From the NCBI GenBank assembly GCA_946885925.1, contig CAMPHP010000083.1:1-9008 (forward strand): DNA of 9,008 bases. The letters run 5' to 3'. Under the pieces are notes generated by a model. That model worked only from the letters and a program-made list of their open reading frames with translations, was not told the origin of the DNA and did not search any database. The position numbers and the translations under genes were made by a program. This document shows positions 1 through 6,800 of the stretch, piece after piece; position 1 is the stretch's first letter, and each line of letters opens with the position of its first letter. This DNA is from an uncultured Litorilinea sp. (GTDB lineage Bacteria; Chloroflexota; Anaerolineae; Caldilineales; Caldilineaceae).

Positions 1-7
1 GTAGATG

Positions 8-31
8 TAAATAAAAACGCAAATAAAAACG
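8..31. repeat. Two tandem 12-base A-rich repeats
   Basis: Two adjacent copies of YAAATAAAAACG, at 8-19 and 20-31, differ only in the first base. They lie at the left edge, upstream of the lipoprotein gene, in sequence with no gene. A role as an A-rich upstream element is possible but not shown. Confidence 0.6.
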
Positions 32-216
32 TAAGGGATCGACGAAGATATCCCCCACCTACCCATAATCCAAACCTCGAGCTTTGAGGAGAGTGCCCCG
101 GAGTTTTGCATCGTCCATAATACCTTGTTGCAGCCCGCATATGCCTGACGTCTGAGTGGTCTACGTAGCCCCCAATTCGGCCCTACCAGCCGAACCATGG
201 AGTTGTTGTAAGGGAC

Positions 217-222
217 AAGAGG
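217..222 (+). promoter_or_regulatory. Ribosome binding site of the solute-binding lipoprotein gene
   Basis: AAGAGG lies 8 bases before the ATG at 231. It is the reason that ATG is preferred over the upstream in-frame GTG at 156 and the downstream GTG at 333. Confidence 0.6.
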
Positions 223-230
223 TACTCACT

Positions 231-1721
231 ATGGCTGAACCATTGCACGTCTTCCACGATACTGGCTCCTGCAATATTGAGTCTCACAATATTGAGACTC
301 ACGGTGTTGAGACTCACAATGTTGAAGATGAGGTGGCGTTCTCTGCCTCTGCCACTCCCAACGTGGTTTCACATGGCATTCCACCCACACAGGGCATCTC
401 TCGGCGCAGTTTTCTAAAGTTAGCAGGCGTTTCCGCTACTACTGTTGCTCTTGCTCCCATCACACTTGCTGCATGTACTACACCACTGCCGAATACAAGT
501 TCCCGCACAGGCGTCAAAGCGCAATTGGTCTTTCAAGACTGCCGCTGCCTGGGCGAACAGCTTTTGTTGGAGGAATTTCACAAGGCAAACCCCAACATAG
601 AGGTCTTCTATAGCCCCGATCCGGACAATTTCCAAGAAAAAATGCTTACAGATATGGAAGCTGGTACTGCGCCGGATGTGTTGGCAGGTTGCTGCGACAC
701 ACTCCCTATCTGGGCACAGCAGGGCCACCTGCTCGATCTTCGCCCCTATGTCGAAGCTGATTTAGAGCGCGAGATCATTGATGATTGGGACCCCGCGCAA
801 TACAACAGTTTCTTTACCCAAGATGGAATACAATTCGCCCTTCCCAAATTTCACGGTGCGCTGGCGCTCTACTACAACAAAGATATCTTCGACGAAAAAG
901 GAGTCAGCTACCCAGAATACACATGGGATCACGATGACTATCTAGAGGCTATGAAGCTGTTGACCGAGCGCAATGGCGACGGAACGGTGACACGGTGGGG
1001 TAGTATGGTTGACATTAGCTGGGAACGTATCCAAATCCATGTCAATGGTTGGGGGGGGAATTTTGTTGATCCCGAGGATTCTACGCGCAGTTGGATGGCG
1101 AAACCTGAATCACTTGCGGCGATGGAGTGGATTCGCGCGCGCATGTGGGACGATGAAGTTATGGCGAGCAAACTGGATGTAAAAAACCTGAACACCCGTG
1201 ACGCCTTCATCCAGAAGCAGATTGCCATGGTTGAAGATGGTTCGTGGGCATTAAAAGATATCCTCGAACAAGCCGACTTCCGCATCGGTGTTGCACCCTT
1301 TCCCAAAGGACCAGTGCGCAAGGTAACTCTGGCAACAACAGATGGCTTTGCGATTTATTCTGGGACGAAACACCCGGAGGCCTCCTGGGAGCTTCTGAAG
1401 TTCCTTGTTAGTCGAGATTATGGGCTTGCGATGGCGCGAGCACAACTGCTTCAACCAGCACGCGCTTCCCTTATTGAGGAATGGAAGGATCTGATCCGTG
1501 CTCAATATCCAGATAAAGCAGAGGGACTCGACATTGCAGCATTCGCCGATGGGCAGATTAATGGCTATTCGGTGACAGCGGAAATCTTTACGAACATGAC
1601 CGATGCCCGCCGCCTAACCCAATCAGCCTGGGAGGAAATTTTCACACTGGGCCAGGCAAGTGTGGACATTATGAAAAAGACTTCCATCGCGATTGAGGAA
1701 GCTCAGGGTAGCAGCGTCTAA
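231..1721 (+). CDS. ABC-type family 1 extracellular solute-binding protein, Tat-exported lipoprotein
   Basis: Predicted 496-residue substrate-binding lipoprotein of the MalE/UgpB-like family 1 group, which captures sugars or similar solutes outside the membrane for an ABC importer. The Tat motif SRRSFLK is at residues 57-63, followed by a hydrophobic stretch and the lipobox LAAC, with lipidated Cys82. The mature part (about 83-496) has the family's usual features: an LLLEEFHKANPNIEV-type first helix and strand, APDVL, a YYNKDIFDEKG segment near 214-224, and an MVEDGSW motif near 333-339. The ATG at 231 is chosen because AAGAGG lies 8 bases upstream; an in-frame GTG at 156 has no such support, and a GTG at 333 is a weaker alternative. 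The leader before the twin arginines is long (57 residues) and carries pentapeptide repeats. Cys104, Cys106, Cys154 and Cys155 are unusual for the family. No permease or ATPase gene is visible, and two sensor genes follow, so a role in signalling rather than import is possible. The substrate cannot be named. Confidence 0.9.
   Translation: MAEPLHVFHDTGSCNIESHNIETHGVETHNVEDEVAFSASATPNVVSHGIPPTQGISRRSFLKLAGVSATTVALAPITLAACTTPLPNTSSRTGVKAQLVFQDCRCLGEQLLLEEFHKANPNIEVFYSPDPDNFQEKMLTDMEAGTAPDVLAGCCDTLPIWAQQGHLLDLRPYVEADLEREIIDDWDPAQYNSFFTQDGIQFALPKFHGALALYYNKDIFDEKGVSYPEYTWDHDDYLEAMKLLTERNGDGTVTRWGSMVDISWERIQIHVNGWGGNFVDPEDSTRSWMAKPESLAAMEWIRARMWDDEVMASKLDVKNLNTRDAFIQKQIAMVEDGSWALKDILEQADFRIGVAPFPKGPVRKVTLATTDGFAIYSGTKHPEASWELLKFLVSRDYGLAMARAQLLQPARASLIEEWKDLIRAQYPDKAEGLDIAAFADGQINGYSVTAEIFTNMTDARRLTQSAWEEIFTLGQASVDIMKKTSIAIEEAQGSSV
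273..332 (+). repeat. 15-base tandem repeats coding pentapeptides in the lipoprotein leader
   Basis: Three clear copies (273-287, 288-302, 303-317) and one degenerate copy (318-332) of a 15-base unit. They are in frame and encode NIESH, NIETH, GVETH and NVEDE, residues 15-34 of the binding protein, before the twin-arginine motif. The first two copies differ at one base. The pattern is typical of recent slippage-driven duplication, and the length is expected to vary between strains. Confidence 0.85.
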
Positions 1722-1781
1722 TCCATGCTCGCGAGTATGTGACAACAGCTTTCACCGATGACCCTTCCTGGATGTCAGGCT

Positions 1782-1844
1782 GGGCTAAACATACGCAAAA
1801 TATACTAAGCCGAACATACTGGGCTGAACATACTGGGCCGAACA
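1782..1844. repeat. Tandem repeats of a GGGCYGAACATACT-like unit before the dCache/SpoIIE gene
   Basis: Two near-perfect adjacent 14-base copies (1812-1825 and 1826-1839, one mismatch) are followed by a partial copy that runs into the ribosome binding site. A degenerate relative, GGGCTAAACATAC, is at 1782-1794. They lie in the 135-base gap between the lipoprotein and SpoIIE-type genes. They could be operator sites or simply slippage products; the sequence does not decide. Confidence 0.7.
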
Positions 1845-1851
1845 AGAGGAG
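1844..1851 (+). promoter_or_regulatory. Ribosome binding site of the dCache/SpoIIE gene
   Basis: AAGAGGAG ends 5 bases before the GTG at 1857. It is a near-perfect match to the anti-Shine-Dalgarno sequence and supports the GTG start, which the membrane-anchor sequence also requires. Confidence 0.7.
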
Positions 1852-1856
1852 ACAAC

Positions 1857-3563
1857 GTGCGTTCTGGTTTAGGTCTGTGGCGTTGGCGCGATCAACTGGT
1901 TGTATGGTTATTCCTAATCGCGATACTCGCCGTGGTGGGTACGGCAGTCCGCACCTTTCTTGATTACCGCGCCGCAGCGATTGACCTACTCATCTCCCGC
2001 GATCAGCGACTAACTTATCTATCGGCTGCACGGCTGCGTGACGAACTTTACAAGTTTGCGGACTCACTCACAGCAGTTGCTCGCACGCAGGAGATCTATG
2101 GTGGGAACCCTGAGCTCCAGAGTGAAGCCCTCGCGCAATCACTGCCAGTGCGCGAGGGTCTCTTTGATGGTGGCGTCGTACTGCTCGACAACTTTGGCCA
2201 GGTGATCGCCGCAGAACCTAATTTAGATGAGATTGTGGGAGAGGATTGGTCGGACCGCGAGTACTTCCGGCGAATGCTTACCTCGCGCACTGCCTATTTT
2301 TCAGATGCGATGGATGATCTGCTTGATGGCGGGCAAATGGTGATCGTCAGTGTGCCCGTTCTGGACGCAGCAGGCCGGTTTGTGGGCGTATTGTCCGGCA
2401 TGTTGCGCCTCGGTGAATCAACGATCAGTCCTTTTTATGCCACCATTGTCCGCCTGCGCGTCGGACAAAGTGGAGACAGCATCTATGTGCTGGATAGCAA
2501 CGGCACAATCCTATTCGATTCCCTCTCAGAAAAGGTAAACCAACGCTATGCCAGTGTTGCACTGTCAGACATTGTACTTGCTCGCCAGCCAGGAGCAGCC
2601 CGAACTCGCAACAGTGAACAACGTGAGGTAATCGCCTCCTTTGCACCGATACCAGGAACATCCTGGACGTTGGTGGTTGAGGATGACTGGAATACACTCA
2701 CCGCAGAAACACAGCAATACCTGCGGATGCTCATGTCCCTCCTGGTTGTGGGGCTAGTACTCTTGGCAACCGGGGCCGCATTACATATTCAACAGCACCA
2801 CATAGAAGAGCCAGGCAGCCAGCTTGCCGAGGACACAACAGAGGTAGCGCAGCAAATCAAGCGACTGTTACTCCCAAACGGGTCGCCAATCATACCAGGT
2901 TGGGACATCTCTGCCTATTACCAATCGCCGCCTACCGTCGAGGGAGACTTCTATGATCTGATGCTGCTGCGCGATGGTCGCCTGATGGTGGCAATAAGCG
3001 ATATTAACGACAAAAAAATACCTGCCACGATCATATTAACGACAGTGCGCGCCACACTACGCAATGCAGCCCGCTCGATGTTGCCGCCTGCCCAAGTGCT
3101 AGAGCAAAGCAACGAATTTCTGTGTCCAGAGTTGCCCCCCAAAATCTATACCACCTGTTTTTTTGCGCTGCTCGATCCATCCACTGGCAAGCTACAGTTT
3201 GCCAACGCTGGGCATCAGCAACCTTTGTACCGCACGGAACGGGGGGTCGAATTGTTGCAAGCGACAGGTACTCCGTTGGGATTGCGATTGGGAACCCAGT
3301 ACACAGAAAGTGAGATCACGATTGCCCCAGGTGAATTGGTGCTCTTCTACAATAGTGGGCTCGTGGAAGTCCGCGATATGGAAGGGGAACCTTTTGGCAT
3401 CACGCGGCTGATCGAAGTGATGAACCAAGAGCATAAGGGCGGCGACGAACTTATGGAAGCAATTTTGGCAGCAATCCATAGCTTTGCCGGTGAACGCTCG
3501 AATGAAGAAAACACGATCACCCTGATCGTCGTGGAGCGCCTAGCCAAAAGTAGGGCAACTTGA
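1857..3563 (+). CDS. Membrane dCache sensor with C-terminal PP2C/SpoIIE-type phosphatase domain, active site degenerate
   Basis: A 568-residue receptor. TM1 is at about 13-33, an extracytoplasmic double-Cache sensor at about 34-288 (DREYFRRM at 133-140, GDSIYVLDSNGTILF at 206-220, PIPGTSWTLVVEDDW at 264-278), and TM2 at about 289-311. No HAMP domain is visible, and a short linker leads into a SpoIIE/RsbU-like PP2C domain at about 325-562. Family members dephosphorylate Ser/Thr-phosphorylated anti-sigma-factor antagonists. The QQIKRLLLP entry helix, GDFYD (363-367), LLDPSTG, NAGH (450-453), TPLGL and PGELVLFY are all recognisable. Several catalytic signatures are changed: the usual DVSGKG reads DINDKK (382-387), TDG reads NSG (499-501), and the C-terminal DDIT reads NTIT (552-555). 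Activity is therefore doubtful. The start is GTG, supported by AAGAGGAG at 1844-1851. The gene lies 135 bases after the binding-protein gene and ends 14 bases before the next start. The domain calls are firm; the signal and target are unknown. Confidence 0.9.
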   Translation: MRSGLGLWRWRDQLVVWLFLIAILAVVGTAVRTFLDYRAAAIDLLISRDQRLTYLSAARLRDELYKFADSLTAVARTQEIYGGNPELQSEALAQSLPVREGLFDGGVVLLDNFGQVIAAEPNLDEIVGEDWSDREYFRRMLTSRTAYFSDAMDDLLDGGQMVIVSVPVLDAAGRFVGVLSGMLRLGESTISPFYATIVRLRVGQSGDSIYVLDSNGTILFDSLSEKVNQRYASVALSDIVLARQPGAARTRNSEQREVIASFAPIPGTSWTLVVEDDWNTLTAETQQYLRMLMSLLVVGLVLLATGAALHIQQHHIEEPGSQLAEDTTEVAQQIKRLLLPNGSPIIPGWDISAYYQSPPTVEGDFYDLMLLRDGRLMVAISDINDKKIPATIILTTVRATLRNAARSMLPPAQVLEQSNEFLCPELPPKIYTTCFFALLDPSTGKLQFANAGHQQPLYRTERGVELLQATGTPLGLRLGTQYTESEITIAPGELVLFYNSGLVEVRDMEGEPFGITRLIEVMNQEHKGGDELMEAILAAIHSFAGERSNEENTITLIVVERLAKSRAT

Positions 3564-3565
3564 GT

Positions 3566-3571
3566 AAGGGG
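3566..3571 (+). promoter_or_regulatory. Ribosome binding site of the polytopic GAF protein gene
   Basis: AAGGGG lies 6 bases before the ATG at 3578 and immediately after the TGA of the preceding gene (3561-3563). It decides for the ATG over the TTG at 3560 and suggests translational coupling. Confidence 0.6.
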
Positions 3572-3577
3572 AACGCT

Positions 3578-5326
3578 ATGAATAAACAAGCGCCTGGTCA
3601 GCAACTGCCCGGTCGAATAGATTATCTGGAGCGAATAAGTCGTGTAATTGTGCTGATATCGTTCGGCATCGCTTTCGTCTCCTTTATCATCGCCCCCCTA
3701 CTGGCTATTGCTTGGCAAAAGCAGCCCTTTCCCGGGTTTCTCGTCGACCAAACGCTGGTGGTCAACGCCAACAGTGGTCAAGGCTGGGGGTCCCAAGTGA
3801 CCGGGATCAACTATCCTGAGCGGGTCACACGCATAGCGGGACAGGCCGTTATGACTTCACGGGAATTCAACCAGGTGATGGCTTCCTCCCAGGTCGGTGA
3901 CAGCGTCCGCGTTTTCACAACCTCTCCTGACGGATCAGGAAGCCTATATCCAGATATAAAGCTAATGGCCTTTTCCAATGCGGACATGGTGCGCATGTTC
4001 TGGTTACCCTACTTCGTTGGGATGGCCTATCTAGCAATTGGCCTCTGGATCTACCGCCTACGCGGCGGAACCCGACCCGGACGAGCACTCGCCTTTTTCT
4101 GTATCGTCACAGCTATCGCCAACGCACTCATCTTTGATGTTTCCACAACACACACAATGTCCTTGATCTGGACCATAGCGCTTACCCAAATTGGCGGAGC
4201 CCTGATTAGCCTAGCGTGGCGTTTCCCGGAAGAATGGTTTCCGGTGAGATACCATCCAGCGATCCTGTCATTACCTTACTTGATCTCAATCGCTCTCGCT
4301 GTTTGGAGCATTCTAACCCTCTATGATTTCGCGCATCCCTGGGCCTATGTTCTTATGTGGGAGGCGAGCCAACGCTATGCCGGATTTGGCAGTGTCTTCT
4401 TCCTCGCCGTGATGCTCTACCGTGCCTATGCCGGAAGCAATGTCACCATACGCCGGCAAGCCCGCTTAGTGTTAGTGGGTAGCGTGCTGGCCTTTATCCC
4501 TATTACCATCTGGTTTATCGCCCCACTTTTCAACCGCGATATCACCTTTGACCCTGCCTTGTTCCTGCCTGCTCTGCTGCTCTTCCCCTTATCCATCGCA
4601 CTGGCAATCCTGCGCTTCCGCCTCTGGGAGGTCGATGACTTCGTTAACTATGCATTTGTCTACGGAGCCTCGACTGCAATCTTGGCGGGTGTATTTGCGG
4701 CATTGACTGGCCTCACACAGAAGATGTTCGTCGCCATAACGGGCTCCAAGAGCGATGCGGCGATTGTCATCACCACCTTGATCATTGCCACAGCCTTCAC
4801 ACCGCTCAAGGCGCAAGTTCAAAAATTCGTTGACAAGCGTTTGCGCGAACCACCAGACAACACAGAAGATTTGCGCGCCTTTGGCGAACAGGTGCAGGCT
4901 TTTGTCCAAATGAACGATGTGACCATGCTCTCGCGACGCCTACTCACCGAGGCGACAGAGGCGCTGCGTGCAGAATCTGGCAGCCTCAGTTTGTTCATCA
5001 ACGGGCGGCTGCAATCCATCCATACCATCGGACCATGGAGGGGCAACGTTAGCTTATCTGTCCCGCTTGATCATGGCGGACAGCGCTATGGTATTTTGCA
5101 GTTGGGACCTCATGTGGAGGATCGTCCCTACAGCGAAGAGGAAGGCCAAGCGCTACAGCAAGTTGCTAGCCAAGTAGCTAGTGCGATCAGCCTCGCATGG
5201 CCGCGCTTCGATGGTGGACAGCAGCAAAGCGCGGCTATGCGCGATCTGAAGGGAGCCGTGCTCGCTGCTCCGAGCGCGCATACCTCGACATCACTCGAAC
5301 GACAGCCAAGCACAATCCAACCCTAA
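3578..5326 (+). CDS. Polytopic membrane sensor protein with PDZ-like loop and C-terminal GAF domain, no kinase domain
   Basis: A 582-residue membrane protein. TM1 is at about 23-45. An extracytoplasmic PDZ-like segment follows at about 47-137 (GSQVTGINYPERVTRIAGQ, then FNQVM and GDSVRVF). About nine more hydrophobic segments lie between 141 and 411. The basic exit motif KAQVQKFVDKRL (411-422) leads to a helix and a GAF-like domain at about 428-540 (LRAESGSLSLF, YGILQLG, YSEEEGQALQQVASQVASAI). This order matches the input half of ComP-like and actinobacterial/chloroflexal sensor histidine kinases. Here the chain ends after GAF with a polar tail of about 40 residues; no HisKA, HATPase or PP2C output is present and no frameshift is evident. 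ATG 3578 is preferred over TTG 3560, which overlaps the previous stop, because AAGGGG lies 6 bases before the ATG. Translation is probably coupled to the SpoIIE-type gene. It may be a signal-input partner for that protein; this is inference. The ligand is unknown. Confidence 0.8.
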   Translation: MNKQAPGQQLPGRIDYLERISRVIVLISFGIAFVSFIIAPLLAIAWQKQPFPGFLVDQTLVVNANSGQGWGSQVTGINYPERVTRIAGQAVMTSREFNQVMASSQVGDSVRVFTTSPDGSGSLYPDIKLMAFSNADMVRMFWLPYFVGMAYLAIGLWIYRLRGGTRPGRALAFFCIVTAIANALIFDVSTTHTMSLIWTIALTQIGGALISLAWRFPEEWFPVRYHPAILSLPYLISIALAVWSILTLYDFAHPWAYVLMWEASQRYAGFGSVFFLAVMLYRAYAGSNVTIRRQARLVLVGSVLAFIPITIWFIAPLFNRDITFDPALFLPALLLFPLSIALAILRFRLWEVDDFVNYAFVYGASTAILAGVFAALTGLTQKMFVAITGSKSDAAIVITTLIIATAFTPLKAQVQKFVDKRLREPPDNTEDLRAFGEQVQAFVQMNDVTMLSRRLLTEATEALRAESGSLSLFINGRLQSIHTIGPWRGNVSLSVPLDHGGQRYGILQLGPHVEDRPYSEEEGQALQQVASQVASAISLAWPRFDGGQQQSAAMRDLKGAVLAAPSAHTSTSLERQPSTIQP

Positions 5327-5519
5327 ACGATTTGTAGTTCGGCGTGCCACTGATTGCATCAAGGTTCCTGGCAACAATCGTAATGTTGGGCGCATACAGC
5401 CCTCATGGTTGACCAGATAGAATTTTAAGACTTTGGTGAGAGGTGTGTGGCTTTATCTTACCACAATTGGCTTCTGACTGTGGGCAGATGATGAGGCGTG
5501 ATGTGGTGCAGCGACGACT
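5327..5519. other. Gene-free gap between convergent operons
   Basis: This stretch separates the 3' ends of the + strand sensor operon and the - strand lasso-type operon. Short open frames of under about 30 codons occur on both strands, but none has a ribosome binding site or a lasso-precursor pattern. No strong hairpin with a T-run was seen within it. Confidence 0.6.
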
Positions 5520-5544
5520 GGCTAACGAACTCGCTTTGTTAGCC
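5520..5544 (-). terminator. Hairpin spanning the nucleotidyltransferase stop codon, possible terminator
   Basis: GGCTAAC (5520-5526) and GTTAGCC (5538-5544) form a perfect 7-base-pair stem. A G-T wobble and two A-T pairs extend it to 10, leaving a 5-base loop. The stop codon of the minus-strand nucleotidyltransferase lies in the distal arm. No U-tract follows on either strand, so a classical intrinsic terminator is not proven; it could instead protect the 3' end of the message. Confidence 0.4.
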
Positions 5545-6757
5545 GCAGAATATATCTTCTGGCGAGCCGAACGGGCTTAAGTAGATAGTAGAGCAAGGAA
5601 AGAGAGGCAGGTAATTTCACAATTGCACGATCGCGTGTAGCCGGGGTAGCGAGATGTAATAGATATCTACTTCTATCAGCCATGCGATCCATAGCCTTTA
5701 GAGGGAAGAGGAGTGAGTCAAGGTTTTGAGCTCCGGTTGTTAGCTCCCTAGCATCGAAAATGCGCTCAATCACCTGTTGGGCGAGAGCTCTCACCTGTGG
5801 CATGCTCTCAAGCTTTGTTTCGATTGCCTTGGGCAAGGGTGTTTCTAACAGAGAATGGGCCAAAAGCAGACCCAGATAAAGCCTCCGTTCAACGCCGAAC
5901 TTCTTAGCTTGAACAACGATCTGTTCCCAATTTAGATTGGGGTGTGCACGGATGAGTTCCGCAACATCGCAAATCCAATGTAACCGCCCCCACTGGTGCT
6001 TGGCCCCATGTACGCAAAGGAACCAGAGTAATTGCTCAGGCGCAAAGGTTGGGGCTGTGACCCCGGCGACTGTTACTGGCTGAAGATTCTCCCATAACTG
6101 TTGTGGATTCAAGGGGAAGACGTGCTTTGGTGTCACGCGCCAGTGAAGTTCAATAAGGACTTGCCTATTGGCGTGGCTCAGAACCAGTTGATAAGCCCAG
6201 GACGCTTTACGAACCAGTTGGTGAACATAGAGTAGTTGCAGGCTTTTTTCTGTCCGGGCAACACTAAAGGGCCTGAGGATCTGATAGCCGCAAGAGGTAA
6301 GCAAATCCGTTGCTTGCAGAATGTCCCCTTCATGAACCAAGATGTCCAGATCGCTAGAGGGGCGTAGCGCCAAATCACCATAAACAGAAAGGGCCAAAAC
6401 AGGACCTTTATAAGGCACCATCTGAATTCCGTGCTGGTTAAACAAAGCCAACAGGTACAACAGTTCCTTTGTCAGAACGAGATTGCCTTCTATATCTACC
6501 TGAATCTGCTCCCTAAGTTCAGTTCGGGCGCTTGCTGGTATGTTGTGAGGGCAAATAGCTTCCAAGTTGCGATATAAGAGCGGTGCTAACTTATGGTTGA
6601 ACGCCAATTGAAGCAAAAAATCCCAGTCAATATCTTCCTGAAGTAAGGCGATGATTCGCTCCGCATTGGCCGCGCCTACCTGAGTGCGGGCACAGCATAG
6701 CAATAGCTGTGCTTCGTGGCTCAGGTCGGTGCTTGAAAATCTAAAAGGCTTTGGCAT
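5522..6757 (-). CDS. PF14907-type nucleotidyltransferase family protein of a lasso-peptide cluster
   Basis: A 411-residue protein with the signature of the nucleotidyltransferase family often found in lasso-peptide and other RiPP clusters. The core motif lies at 117-141: KG (117-118), then YGD, then R132, and the metal-binding pair D136 and D138 in SDLDILV. E203 in LIELHW is the likely third carboxylate. A conserved HGAKHQWGRLHWICDVAEL segment follows at 250-268. The domain is expected to transfer a nucleotide to a small molecule, peptide or protein; the acceptor is unknown, and tailoring of the lasso peptide is an inference from context. It is the last gene of the minus-strand set, 43 bases after the B2 gene. 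No clear Shine-Dalgarno sequence is seen before its ATG, but no other early start exists. The C-terminus is strongly basic (RLTKRVR). The stop codon lies inside a hairpin. All expected catalytic acids are present, so it looks active. Confidence 0.87.
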   Translation of the reverse strand: MPKPFRFSSTDLSHEAQLLLCCARTQVGAANAERIIALLQEDIDWDFLLQLAFNHKLAPLLYRNLEAICPHNIPASARTELREQIQVDIEGNLVLTKELLYLLALFNQHGIQMVPYKGPVLALSVYGDLALRPSSDLDILVHEGDILQATDLLTSCGYQILRPFSVARTEKSLQLLYVHQLVRKASWAYQLVLSHANRQVLIELHWRVTPKHVFPLNPQQLWENLQPVTVAGVTAPTFAPEQLLWFLCVHGAKHQWGRLHWICDVAELIRAHPNLNWEQIVVQAKKFGVERRLYLGLLLAHSLLETPLPKAIETKLESMPQVRALAQQVIERIFDARELTTGAQNLDSLLFPLKAMDRMADRSRYLLHLATPATRDRAIVKLPASLSLLYYLLKPVRLARRYILRLTKRVR

Positions 6758-6800
6758 AGGTCGTCATAATTCTGTGATATGCTGTCGCCCGTTAGAAAAC

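Larger units (their letters stand above)
1..230. other. Non-coding stretch upstream of the + strand operon
   Basis: No supported gene is seen here. The segment holds the A-rich repeat at its left end and the lipoprotein ribosome binding site at its right end. It should contain the promoter of the three-gene unit if that unit starts with the lipoprotein gene, but no -35/-10 pair with good spacing could be picked out by eye. Confidence 0.5.

Noticed and set aside
156..230. Upstream GTG start for the solute-binding protein
   Set aside because: No ribosome binding site precedes it, and the added 25 residues show no signal; the ATG at 231 has AAGAGG at good spacing.
427..431. LSVGE in place of LSGGQ in the exporter (residue positions), as a sign of inactivity
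   Set aside because: Walker A, Walker B, Q-loop and H-loop are intact, and variation at this point of the signature is tolerated in exporters of this kind.
1739..1963. 74-codon + strand frame between lipoprotein and SpoIIE-type genes
   Set aside because: It overlaps the SpoIIE-type start in another frame, has no ribosome binding site, and most of it reads the tandem repeat and the membrane anchor out of frame.
5488..5580. 30-codon + strand frame across the operon junction
   Set aside because: It is mostly antisense to the nucleotidyltransferase 3' end, has no ribosome binding site, and resembles nothing known.
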